Source: Oscillospiraceae bacterium | GTDB lineage: Bacteria; Bacillota_A; Clostridia; Oscillospirales; Ruminococcaceae | NCBI GenBank assembly: GCA_017829075.1 | Contig: JAGAJA010000083.1 | Coordinates: forward strand, 1-19,722 | Reading direction: 5' to 3' | DNA: 19,722 nt | Shown here: positions 1 through 7,458 of the stretch, in pieces | Layout of the letters: each line of letters opens with the position of its first letter | Position numbering within the stretch: the stretch's first letter is position 1 | The notes under the pieces: generated by a model | The model's input: only the letters and a program-made list of their open reading frames with translations | Databases searched by the model: none | Told to the model about the DNA's origin: nothing | Position numbers and translations under genes: made by a program

Positions 1-45
1 GGGGCTCTGCCCCACACCCCGGTTCCTTTTGTGACAAAAGGAACC
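1..45. repeat. Double-hairpin intergenic repeat (REP-like), window edge
   Basis: Two adjacent inverted repeats are visible. GGGGC/GCCCC with a TCT loop lies at 1-13. A perfect 11-bp stem, GGTTCCTTTTG (21-31) and CAAAAGGAACC (35-45), has a TGA loop. There is no clear U-tract, so it is more likely an intergenic repeat element than a simple terminator, though it could stop transcription of the leftward EamA gene that ends at 138. GC-rich paired hairpins of this kind are common between genes in Ruminococcus-like genomes (recalled, not checked). Positions 46-137 hold nothing else I can name. Confidence 0.5.
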
Positions 46-137
46 GAAAATCAATAGCGCTCCGCGCGTTAGATTTATAAGTCTTTTCGTAAATTATAGT
101 TTAAAAAAGGGATCGCAATACAGCAACCCCTAATTTT

Positions 138-1025
138 TTATTTTTCAGTATTCCGATTATTGTACCTGAACATCACGAACGCTGCCGCAATGATTATCGC
201 ATATCCCACAAAGCTCAACACGTCCGGGACCTGATCCAGCACAATGAATCCGATAAGCGCCGCGAAAATTATCTGCGAATAATCGTAGATGGAGACCTCC
301 TTCGCCGGCGCATAAGAATACGCAGTAGTAATGCAAAACTGCGCGATGGCGGCGCTGACTCCAGAACCCAGCAGCATGAGAATCTGGAACCATGTCATCA
401 GCTTGAACCCAGGCAGCATCAGCGGGAATGCAACCAGAGTCGAGAACGCCGAGAAAAAGAACACCACATAATAGCCTTTGACTCCCTTGCCGGTCGCCCG
501 GCGAACGAACGTATAGGCAGCCCCGGCGCACATTCCGCCGCAGAAGCCCGCAATCGAAGCCCCCAGCTCCGCATTCTGGAAAGTGGGCTTGATGACGAAC
601 AGCGCTCCTATGAACGCAGTGATGATTATTGCCCACTGCACCTTATTCGCACGCTCTTTCAGCAGGAATGTCGAAAAGATTATCGCGAAGAACGGCGACA
701 TCTTGTTCAGCAGAGAAGCGTCCGAAATACTCAGCCTGTCGATGGCGTAGAAGTTAAGTATTACTCCCGCATAGCCGCACGCCGCGCGCATGAAAAGGTC
801 GAACCTCGCACCCTTTGGCGGGATTATCGAGCAGCGGTTCTTTATCATGGCGCCGCTCGCAATGAACAGCGCGAAGAAATTCCGGAAAAACGTCTTCTGA
901 ATAGTCGGGACATCACCGGAAAGCCGCACGAACATGTTCATCAGCGCGAAAAAGAACGCGGACGTGATAAGGAACAGTATCGCTTTGTTCAGCCGGGAAA
1001 GTCCTTTTTTCTTTTGCTCAGGCAT
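138..1025 (-). CDS. EamA/DMT-family membrane transporter
   Basis: A 295-residue, very hydrophobic protein with a short basic cytoplasmic start (KKKGLSR at 6-11) and about ten membrane segments. They form two internally repeated five-helix halves, roughly residues 14-144 and 155-287, which is the length and layout of the EamA (drug/metabolite transporter) superfamily. These are inner-membrane carriers of small metabolites; the substrate cannot be read from sequence. The start codon lies inside the end of the pyridoxamine kinase gene (8-base overlap, 1018-1025), so translation is probably coupled and the gene is last in a leftward operon. The position invites a guess that it moves a metabolite related to vitamin B6 or to the kinase's signal, but that is inference only. 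Confidence 0.85.
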   Translation of the reverse strand: MPEQKKKGLSRLNKAILFLITSAFFFALMNMFVRLSGDVPTIQKTFFRNFFALFIASGAMIKNRCSIIPPKGARFDLFMRAACGYAGVILNFYAIDRLSISDASLLNKMSPFFAIIFSTFLLKERANKVQWAIIITAFIGALFVIKPTFQNAELGASIAGFCGGMCAGAAYTFVRRATGKGVKGYYVVFFFSAFSTLVAFPLMLPGFKLMTWFQILMLLGSGVSAAIAQFCITTAYSYAPAKEVSIYDYSQIIFAALIGFIVLDQVPDVLSFVGYAIIIAAAFVMFRYNNRNTEK

Positions 1026-1866
1026 TCCCGCGCCCCTTTTCTATACCGTCGAGCATTCTGATGTATTCGCCGAGAACCGGCTGGAAGTGTATCCCGTAGA
1101 AGCGGCGGTCGGCGGCGGCCGCGGTGTAGTCTACCGCCGTAAATGTGAACTTTGTTGCTATCTCCAGCGCTTTAGCGTTGTCAGCGCCGCGCAGGACTGC
1201 ACCAAGCAGCGCCGAAGCGAAAACGTCTCCGGTGCCGGAGCACGCAACGTCCTTTTTCGGCGTAAGACACTCGGTAAATTCGCCGTCAAAGCAGCCGACC
1301 GCGCCAAGCTGTCCCTTTTCAGAGAAGCCGGTGATCACTGCAAACTTCACTCCCAGTCCGCACAGCTTCAGCAGCATTTCTTTCGTTTCGTGGAGCGTGG
1401 GGCAGGGATTGAAGCTGCGTCCGGTCAGCAGGCAGGCTTCCGTGATATTCGGTGTGATTATATCCGCGCCTTTGATAAAACGCCGCATTCTTTCTGGATA
1501 GTCGTTCGTGAGGGCGGCGTACATCTTTCCGTTGTCACCCATCACCGGGTCTATGAAAAGCGGCGTGCCCGGCTTTCTGAACCTGTGGATAAACTCCTCG
1601 ATGTGCTCTATCTGTTCTATCGAAGCGATGTAGCCTGTGTATATGCCGTCAAAGTCGATGTGCTCGCGCTCCAGCTGGTCGCTTATCGGGGAAAGCTCGT
1701 TCGTGAGGTCTATGCTGTAAAACGTGGGGAATCCCGTGTGGTTGGAGAGAAGCGCGGTCGGAATGCCGCAGCATTCCACCCCCGCCGCCGACAGAACTGG
1801 TATCGCAGCAGTCAGCGAACAGCTCCCCACGCAGGAAAAATCCTGTATCGTGACTATTCTTTTCAT
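1018..1866 (-). CDS. Pyridoxamine/pyridoxal kinase (PfkB/ribokinase-like, PdxY type)
   Basis: A 282-residue cytoplasmic kinase that would phosphorylate pyridoxamine/pyridoxal with ATP in the vitamin B6 salvage pathway. The N-terminus (IQDFSCVGSCSLTAAIPVLSA, about 7-27) and PTALLSNHTGFP (36-47) match the B6-kinase branch. DPVMGDNG is at 106-113, TPNITEA at 138-144, and the anion-hole/catalytic motif GTGDVFASAL at 211-220 has the catalytic Asp at 214. The length is normal for the family. Its ATG shares ATGA with the stop of the upstream hybrid kinase gene (1863-1866), and its own stop overlaps the transporter start. The three are therefore almost certainly one translationally coupled unit. PdxK- and PdxY-type enzymes are hard to separate by eye, so no symbol is given. 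Confidence 0.88.
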   Translation of the reverse strand: MKRIVTIQDFSCVGSCSLTAAIPVLSAAGVECCGIPTALLSNHTGFPTFYSIDLTNELSPISDQLEREHIDFDGIYTGYIASIEQIEHIEEFIHRFRKPGTPLFIDPVMGDNGKMYAALTNDYPERMRRFIKGADIITPNITEACLLTGRSFNPCPTLHETKEMLLKLCGLGVKFAVITGFSEKGQLGAVGCFDGEFTECLTPKKDVACSGTGDVFASALLGAVLRGADNAKALEIATKFTFTAVDYTAAAADRRFYGIHFQPVLGEYIRMLDGIEKGRGNA

Positions 1867-4736
1867 TTTGTTCCACTCTTATCCTTGATAGTATATTCCG
1901 GAAGCCACTTGCACAGCTCGGAAATAAGCGTCCTTATCTCCAGCGGTTTGGAGATATGCCCGTTCATTCCGTGCTCCTTGGCTGCCTTGACGTCTTCGAT
2001 GAATGCGTTTGCGGTCATCGCGAGCATTGGGACTGTCTTTGCGTCCGGGCGTTCAAGCGAACGGATATTGTCTGCGGCGTGATAGCCGTCCATCACCGGC
2101 ATCTGGATATCCATAAATATCATGCTGTAGTATCCGGCGGGTGACTTGCTGAACATCTCGACCGCCTCGGCGCCGTTGTGCGCTACATCGGTGACGATGT
2201 TCGCCTCCGCGAGAAATTCCGAAGCTATCTCGGCGTTGAATTCCAGGTCCTCCGCAAGAAGCACGCGTTTCCCGCCGAAGTCGTAGTCTGACATGCGCTC
2301 GCGGCGGGGCTGTTCTTCCATTGATATCCCGCCGATGTAGTCGCTTTCGGACTTGCCCTTTTTGAGACATATAGTGACTTCGAACACCGACCCTTTTCCG
2401 ACCTCGCTGTTTATCGAAATATCGCCGTTCATCATTCGCGCGATGTTGATCGCTATCGCCATTCCGAGACCCGTGCCCTGAATGCCGCTTATCCGGTCGT
2501 CGTCGGCGCGCACGAACGGGTCGTATATTTTCTGCAGGAACTCGTGGCTCATGCCTATGCCGTTGTCCCTGACGGTGAAAAGATACCTGTATATGCCGTG
2601 GTGGTCGGGATTCAGCTCCTTGACGGAAAGCTCTATCTCGCCGTCCGTTCCGGTATATTTGACTGCGTTGCTGAGAATGTTCATCAGAAGCTGGCGCAGC
2701 TTGGTCTGGTCGCCCAGCACGGATTTGTTTATTCCGTCCTGTATCTCAACGGTGAAGTGCTGGTGCTTTTTGTCCGCGAGGGTGCGTATCGTGCTGGCGG
2801 TGTCCTCGATGAATACGCCCAGGTCGAACGGCTCGCAGGCGAGGGTGGTTTTGCCGCTTTCTATCGCGGAAAGGTCGAGGACGTTGTTGATTATCTCCAG
2901 CAGGTGCCGTCCGGAAGTCTGTATCTTTTCCAGGCAGTCGTTGACGCGCACGGCGTCGTCGATGTGCTCCTGCGCGATGGCGGACATGCCGAGTATGGAA
3001 TTCAGCGGCGTGCGTATATCGTGGCTCATCTGGCTCATGAAGAGCGTTTTCGCGGAGTTTGCGTGCTGTGCCTGGTCGAATGCGTCACGGAGAGCCTGCT
3101 CCACCTGGGTGGCGCGCTCGTGCTCGTGGGTGATGTCGCGCACATAGGTCAGACCCCAGATGTCGCCGGTATCCATATCCTGTGTGAGTATGACCGCTTC
3201 GCGGAAATACCCCGTGCGGTCTCCGATTTTAAATTCGTATTCAGTATCGAAGCTGCGGCGGTGACTGTTGTACATATCCGCGAGCGTCAAGGTGCAGAAT
3301 GTCCTGCGGAAATTCTCCGCAGTCTGGCGGTCGGCGAAAAACTCGGATTTTTTGACGATGTATTCATCATAGGAGCAGGGCGGCTGAAGTCCGATCTGCG
3401 GAAGCAGCGGCTCAACTCCCTCCTGCTCGATGACCTCGTCATAGATGGTATCGCGGGTTATATTGTAGGTGTAAACGGCGATGGCGTTTGAGAGTATCGC
3501 CTGGCGGTACTGGCTCTCGGTGCGAAGCGCGCGTTCCAGCCGCTGCTGGTAGCGGAGCTCTTTCAGTTTCTCAGCGGTTATCTTTTGCACGGTGAGTATC
3601 GCCATGGCAGGGTCTCCATTCTCGTCCGTTGCAGACATGAACGCCTGGATACGGATCCATTCCGGGTGCTCCCCGGAGTTCTGGCAAACCTCGCATTCGA
3701 TAAGGTGTTCTCCGGCAGCGAAGCGCTGCGTCATATTTTCAGCGTTGAAATTGAATAGTATAGCGTTCTTGTCGCTCTCGCTGCACCCGCAGCTGTCGGA
3801 GAACCTTGCCAGCGCTTCAGCGTAGCCGCCTATCTCATCAAAATGCTCCGCGAAAAGTCCGTGCTTGTCAGTGGTGGAATAGAAGTTGTCGGCGCGGAGG
3901 TCTACGAGGTCAAGGATCAGGTAGGGTATCGCAAGACCGTTTATCAGCCGGTTGCGCAGTTCTTCCATGAAAACTGCGCGGTGATCTGCGTCGATACGCC
4001 GGAAAACAATGAACCAGGGGTATCTTCCCACGAGCTTCTGCTTCATCTTGACAAGCCGAAGAATTACCCAGCAGTAACCCTCCGGACGCCTGAAGCGAAA
4101 TTCCCCGTGCACCTCGTCAGTTCCGGAGAACAGGGAAGAAATGTTGTTTCTGACAAGCAGCTCCTTGAGGCGCGGTCTGTCATCGGGGTGCAGGAACAGC
4201 TGGAAATTCTCAAGCCATTCGTCATAGCTGCATTCCCTGCCTGCGTTGGTGCTGGTGTTGAAATAGTCGTTGAGCAGCATCAGACGGTCGTTATCGATAT
4301 CGACCAGTGCGCAGAATGCGAAGCTGTCCAGCATTTTTTCCGCGAGCAGTCTTGTCAGCAGCTGCAGGTCGGGGTCATAGCGGTAGAGTTGAGTGCGATC
4401 CGCCGGCACGCCCTTGAAGAAGCCGTAGATGGTTATGCAGCCGTTTTCCTTTCCGGCGAGCATTCCGGAACTGTACGCGGTGTACAGCCCGCGGGTCTTG
4501 TGCTGCCAGCGGTATTTTACCTCTGCGCGCAGCCCGTGGATAGTGCTTTCTATAGCTTCCTTGATGAGCGGGATATCGTCGGGGTGGACGCACTCCTCCC
4601 AGGCGCGGAAATTGCCCTCCGGGTCGGAATTGTCGCCTATGCCCATGAGCTTCAAGAAATCATCGTCAAGAAAAAGCTGATGGGGGCATCCCCCGCGGAT
4701 AACCATTCTGAAAGTTCCTGAAATAATCGAATCCAT
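1863..4736 (-). CDS. Soluble multi-PAS hybrid sensor histidine kinase with receiver domain
   Basis: A 957-residue signalling protein without an obvious signal peptide or membrane segment, so probably a cytoplasmic sensor. The N-terminal half holds several PAS-like units: about 1-110 with HPDDIPLIKEAIES, 140-250 with HPDDRPRLKELL, 265-390, and 410-540 ending in a PAC-like VRDITHEHE. A short coiled coil leads to the HisKA H-box MSHDIRTPLNS with phosphoacceptor His572. The ATPase domain has an N-box NILSNAVKYT (686-695), G1 DNGIGM (724-729) and G2 GTGLGM (754-759). The C-terminal receiver has acidic ED 829-830, phosphoacceptor Asp876 in MDIQMPVMDG, Thr908 and Lys930. No Hpt domain or separate output regulator is in the window, so the phosphorelay partner lies elsewhere. 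A GGGGG-rich ribosome site precedes the ATG. It lies 40 bases after ugd and may be read through from it. Confidence 0.93.
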   Translation of the reverse strand: MDSIISGTFRMVIRGGCPHQLFLDDDFLKLMGIGDNSDPEGNFRAWEECVHPDDIPLIKEAIESTIHGLRAEVKYRWQHKTRGLYTAYSSGMLAGKENGCITIYGFFKGVPADRTQLYRYDPDLQLLTRLLAEKMLDSFAFCALVDIDNDRLMLLNDYFNTSTNAGRECSYDEWLENFQLFLHPDDRPRLKELLVRNNISSLFSGTDEVHGEFRFRRPEGYCWVILRLVKMKQKLVGRYPWFIVFRRIDADHRAVFMEELRNRLINGLAIPYLILDLVDLRADNFYSTTDKHGLFAEHFDEIGGYAEALARFSDSCGCSESDKNAILFNFNAENMTQRFAAGEHLIECEVCQNSGEHPEWIRIQAFMSATDENGDPAMAILTVQKITAEKLKELRYQQRLERALRTESQYRQAILSNAIAVYTYNITRDTIYDEVIEQEGVEPLLPQIGLQPPCSYDEYIVKKSEFFADRQTAENFRRTFCTLTLADMYNSHRRSFDTEYEFKIGDRTGYFREAVILTQDMDTGDIWGLTYVRDITHEHERATQVEQALRDAFDQAQHANSAKTLFMSQMSHDIRTPLNSILGMSAIAQEHIDDAVRVNDCLEKIQTSGRHLLEIINNVLDLSAIESGKTTLACEPFDLGVFIEDTASTIRTLADKKHQHFTVEIQDGINKSVLGDQTKLRQLLMNILSNAVKYTGTDGEIELSVKELNPDHHGIYRYLFTVRDNGIGMSHEFLQKIYDPFVRADDDRISGIQGTGLGMAIAINIARMMNGDISINSEVGKGSVFEVTICLKKGKSESDYIGGISMEEQPRRERMSDYDFGGKRVLLAEDLEFNAEIASEFLAEANIVTDVAHNGAEAVEMFSKSPAGYYSMIFMDIQMPVMDGYHAADNIRSLERPDAKTVPMLAMTANAFIEDVKAAKEHGMNGHISKPLEIRTLISELCKWLPEYTIKDKSGTK

Positions 4737-4776
4737 CGGGAATACCCCCTATTTTTTATCTTTTTAGAGTCGGCTT

Positions 4777-5970
4777 TTAGTCCCTGCTGTAAATGTCTCT
4801 TGTGTACACCTTGCCGCTTACGTCGTTCAGTTCGCTGCTCATGCGGTTTGCAAGGATAACGTCTGAGCGGCGCTTGAAATCATCGAAGTCGCGGCATACT
4901 TCATAGTCGAAGAATTTCTGGTCGGCTTTCAGGGTCGGCTCGAAAATTATCACCTTTATCCCGCGCTTCTCAAGGCGCTTCATTATGCCCTGTATGGAAC
5001 TCTGGCGGAAATTGTCCGAGTTGGATTTCATCGTAAGGCGGTACACGCCGACCGTCTGCGGCTTCATAGAAGCGATGTGGTCCGCGATGTAGTCCTTGCG
5101 GGTCTTGTTTGCGGCAACTATCGCCGTGATGATATCGTTGGGCACGTCGGCGTAGTTTGCAAGAAGCTGCTTTGTGTCCTTGGGCAGGCAGTAGCCGCCG
5201 TAGCCGAAGCTGGGGTTGTTATAATGCGAACCGATACGCGGGTCAAGTCCCACGCCGTCGATTATCTCTCGGGCGTTGAGACCCTTCATCTCAGCATAGG
5301 TGTCCAGCTCGTTGAAGTACGCAACGCGCAGCGCAAGGTAGGTGTTGCTGAACAGCTTTACCGCTTCCGCTTCGGTGGGGTTCAGGTGCAGCGTGGGTAT
5401 ATCCTGCTTGATAGCACCCTGCTGGAGAAGCTCCGCGAAGACGTTTGCCCTTTCCACTGAGTCAGCCCACTCCTGCGGAGCACCAACGATTATACGTGAG
5501 GGATAAAGGTTATCATAGAGCGCCTGACCTTCTCTCAGGAACTCCGGAGAGAATATTATGCGGTGGGCATTTTCCGAATATTTCCGGTGAAGACCTGCGG
5601 TGAATCCGACTGGCACGGTGGACTTCACAACGATGGTGCAGCCGTTGTTTACTGAAAGCACCTGGTCGATGACGCTTTCAACGGACGAGGTGTCGAAGTA
5701 GTTTTTCTCAGCGTCGTAATTCGTGGGAGTAGCGATTATTACTATCTCAGCTGAAGCATACGCGGTCTTCCACTCTGCTGTCGCGGTAAGGGACAGCGGC
5801 TTTTCAGCGAGGTATTCCTCGATGTACTTGTCCGCGATGGGCGATTTTTTGGAATTGATGAGCGCGACCTTTTCCGGAATGATATCGACTGCGGTGACGT
5901 CGTTGTTCTGCGCCAGCAGCACAGCCATTGAAAGACCAACGTAACCTGTTCCCGCTACGGTTATTTTCAT
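4777..5970 (-). CDS. ugd: UDP-glucose 6-dehydrogenase
   Basis: A 397-residue NAD-dependent enzyme that oxidises UDP-glucose twice to UDP-glucuronate, a precursor for capsule and other surface polysaccharides. The Rossmann motif GTGYVGLS is at 7-14, SPEFLREG at 141-148, a conserved Lys205 in [15 protein letters not shown], and the catalytic motif [11 protein letters not shown] has Cys261 with Lys264 and Asp265. The C-terminal UDP-binding domain ends in [11 protein letters not shown], close to the short capsular Ugd enzymes of Klebsiella and Streptococcus, which also fit in length. It has its own consensus promoter about 65 bases upstream and a GGGGGAA ribosome site. No other polysaccharide gene is nearby, so it is a detached ugd. 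No terminator separates it from the downstream hybrid kinase gene. Confidence 0.94.
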   Translation of the reverse strand: MKITVAGTGYVGLSMAVLLAQNNDVTAVDIIPEKVALINSKKSPIADKYIEEYLAEKPLSLTATAEWKTAYASAEIVIIATPTNYDAEKNYFDTSSVESVIDQVLSVNNGCTIVVKSTVPVGFTAGLHRKYSENAHRIIFSPEFLREGQALYDNLYPSRIIVGAPQEWADSVERANVFAELLQQGAIKQDIPTLHLNPTEAEAVKLFSNTYLALRVAYFNELDTYAEMKGLNAREIIDGVGLDPRIGSHYNNPSFGYGGYCLPKDTKQLLANYADVPNDIITAIVAANKTRKDYIADHIASMKPQTVGVYRLTMKSNSDNFRQSSIQGIMKRLEKRGIKVIIFEPTLKADQKFFDYEVCRDFDDFKRRSDVILANRMSSELNDVSGKVYTRDIYSRD

Positions 5971-6041
5971 ATGTGTGTTTCCCCCTGAATGGAAATTTTA
6001 TTTTTAATCCTCTGCTTACAGAGACACAGCTTAACTATTAT

Positions 6042-6070
6042 ATTATAGTACCTTGCGCGGAAAATGTCAA
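6042..6070 (-). promoter_or_regulatory. Sigma-A promoter of ugd (leftward)
   Basis: On the minus strand there is a perfect TTGACA (6070-6065), a 17-base spacer and a perfect TATAAT (6047-6042). Transcription would start near 6035, giving a leader of about 65 bases. The leader contains a small hairpin CTCTG-TAAG-CAGAG before the GGGGGAA ribosome site and the ugd ATG. Confidence 0.85.
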
Positions 6071-6144
6071 GTAAAGAACAGCCATATCAGCGTATAAACT
6101 TTTTGGTCATTTTTTGGCTAAATGTTGATCAGCCTCGCGGGATA

Positions 6145-6173
6145 TTGACTCCGAGCCGGAAAAGTGATATAAT
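6145..6173 (+). promoter_or_regulatory. Sigma-A promoter of the bile salt hydrolase-family gene
   Basis: TTGACT (6145-6150), a 17-base spacer and TATAAT (6168-6173) preceded by TGA, an extended -10. A second TATAAT at 6192-6197 lacks a -35 and may be a minor start. The leader is short and carries GAGGA (6215-6219) just before the ATG at 6227. The divergent ugd promoter lies 75 bases to the left. Confidence 0.8.
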
Positions 6174-6226
6174 ACTTTTTGCACGGCTGGGTATAATACA
6201 ACTAAAATGAAAGCGAGGATACGAAA

Positions 6227-7201
6227 ATGTGCACTGCAGCGACTTATAAAACTGAGCATTTTTACATGGGCAGGACCCTGGATTACGAATTTTCATACGG
6301 CGAGGAGATAACGGTCACGCCGCGCGGATTCCGGTTTGATTTCCGGCATGACGGAACGCTTGCGGAGCATTACGCGATGATTGGAATGGCGCATGTTGCG
6401 GACGGTTATCCGCTGTATTACGACGCAGTGAACGAAAAGGGTCTCGGCATGGCTGGACTGAATTTCGTCGGCAACGCTGATTATTCCCAGCCGCGGGAGG
6501 GCAGTCGGAATGTGGCTCAGTTCGAGTTCATACCATGGGTGCTGTCCCAGTGCGCCGATATTTCTCAGGCGAGGGAGCTTATCTCGGCGATGACGATCAC
6601 CGGCACTCCGTTCAGCGAGAAGCTTCCGGCGGCGCAGCTTCACTGGATAATCGCGGATAAGTCCGGATGTATCGTGGTGGAATCCACGGAAAATGGACTG
6701 CAGGTCTTCGAAAACAAGGCGGGAGTACTGACGAACAATCCACCGTTCGAGCAGCAGATGTTCATGCTGAACAACTACATGTCCCTGTCGCCGAAAGACC
6801 CCGTGAACAGCTTTGCGGACAGCCTCGAACTAACCCGCTACAGCCGCGGAATGGGCGCGATAGGGCTGCCCGGAGACCTGTCGTCGGCTTCGCGGTTCGC
6901 GAGAGTGGCGTTTACGCGCAATAATTCCTGCTCGGGAAACTCCGTGGCGGAAAGCGTGGGGCAGTTTTTCCATATCCTCGGCTCGGTGGAGCAGACGAAG
7001 GGCTGCTGCGAGGTTGAGCCGGGGAAGTTCGAAATAACGATCTACACCTCATGCTGGGACGCGCAGACTGGCGTGTATTATTACACGACATATCTCGACA
7101 GGCGCATAAACGCGGTGGACATTCACCGCGCCAGTCTCAACGGGTGCAGTCTTGTACGATATCCCATGCTTCAGCAGGAGGATTTCAATTACCAGAACTG
7201 A
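6227..7201 (+). CDS. bsh: Choloylglycine hydrolase family protein (bile salt hydrolase type)
   Basis: A 324-residue Ntn-hydrolase of the conjugated bile acid hydrolase / penicillin V acylase family. It would hydrolyse the amide bond of taurine- or glycine-conjugated bile salts. Removal of Met1 exposes the nucleophile Cys2 (MCTAATYKTEHFYMGRTLDY). The other expected active-site residues are in place: Arg16, Asp19, Asn79 in GLGMAGLNF, Asn170 in VLTNNPPF and Arg223 in SASRFARVAF. There is no signal peptide, as in the cytoplasmic Gram-positive enzymes, and the length is standard. It is monocistronic, with its own promoter and a strong terminator hairpin right after the stop. Bile salt hydrolase is favoured over penicillin acylase from the overall resemblance to gut Clostridia enzymes, but the substrate is not proven by sequence. 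Confidence 0.9.
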   Translation: MCTAATYKTEHFYMGRTLDYEFSYGEEITVTPRGFRFDFRHDGTLAEHYAMIGMAHVADGYPLYYDAVNEKGLGMAGLNFVGNADYSQPREGSRNVAQFEFIPWVLSQCADISQARELISAMTITGTPFSEKLPAAQLHWIIADKSGCIVVESTENGLQVFENKAGVLTNNPPFEQQMFMLNNYMSLSPKDPVNSFADSLELTRYSRGMGAIGLPGDLSSASRFARVAFTRNNSCSGNSVAESVGQFFHILGSVEQTKGCCEVEPGKFEITIYTSCWDAQTGVYYYTTYLDRRINAVDIHRASLNGCSLVRYPMLQQEDFNYQN

Positions 7202-7210
7202 CGGCAGAAT

Positions 7211-7246
7211 AAATCGGCGGAGCGTTTTCAGGCGCTCCGCCGATTT
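7211..7246. terminator. Strong bidirectional terminator hairpin
   Basis: A perfect 14-bp inverted repeat, AAATCGGCGGAGCG (7211-7224) and CGCTCCGCCGATTT (7233-7246), with an 8-base loop, starts 10 bases after the bile salt hydrolase stop codon. The U-rich tail is modest on either strand (TTTGCGTTATTC on plus, TTTATTCTG on minus). It would end the rightward hydrolase transcript and also the leftward short transcript that starts near 7395. Confidence 0.8.
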
Positions 7247-7395
7247 GCGTTATTCTATGTCAGGTTTTCTTGACATCGAAACCACGCACTCAACATGGCA
7301 CGAGCCGTTGCAAACAATGTCTGCCATGGTTTTGCACTTTGATGGAGTGCTTGCCGGTGCGGGGCTTTGGTGGGTGCGTATAGGGTAATATATCC
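7211..7395 (-). ncRNA. Candidate structured small RNA, about 185 nt, own promoter and terminator
   Basis: A consensus leftward promoter (7402-7430) predicts a transcript from about 7395 to the hairpin at 7246-7211. The stretch between is full of local inverted repeats. GCACT (7334-7338) pairs AGTGC (7346-7350). CATGGCA (7294-7300) pairs TGCCATG (7322-7328). ATGTCA (7257-7262) pairs TGACAT (7271-7276). ACGCAC (7284-7289) can pair with GTGCGT (7374-7379), closing a branch over the first two hairpins. The only open frame inside is a 25-codon Cys-rich one from the ATG whose complement is 7325-7327 to a stop at 7250; it has no ribosome site. The RNA reading is therefore preferred over a peptide or a gene remnant. 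I do not recognise the family; it does not look like 6S, SRP, tmRNA or RNase P RNA. Confidence 0.5.
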
Positions 7396-7401
7396 AATAT
7401 C

Positions 7402-7430
7402 ATTATACAGTTAAAAGAAAGTGATGTCAA
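7402..7430 (-). promoter_or_regulatory. Consensus sigma-A promoter, leftward, driving the short RNA
   Basis: The minus strand shows perfect TTGACA (7430-7425), a 17-base spacer and perfect TATAAT (7407-7402). It lies less than 30 bases after the stop of the large ATPase-nuclease gene and points away from it. No protein gene with a ribosome site follows on that strand before the terminator at 7246-7211, which is the main reason to propose a non-coding transcript. Confidence 0.75.
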
Positions 7431-7458
7431 GAATTGTTATTGATTCCGGGAAAAGTCT

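Noticed and set aside
934..2082. Long plus-strand open frame opposite the pyridoxamine kinase
   Set aside because: A shadow of GC-rich coding on the other strand; the minus-strand kinase and transporter have clear family motifs and this frame has none.
2544..3491. Plus-strand open frame opposite the hybrid histidine kinase
   Set aside because: Antisense shadow; the histidine kinase motifs are continuous on the minus strand.
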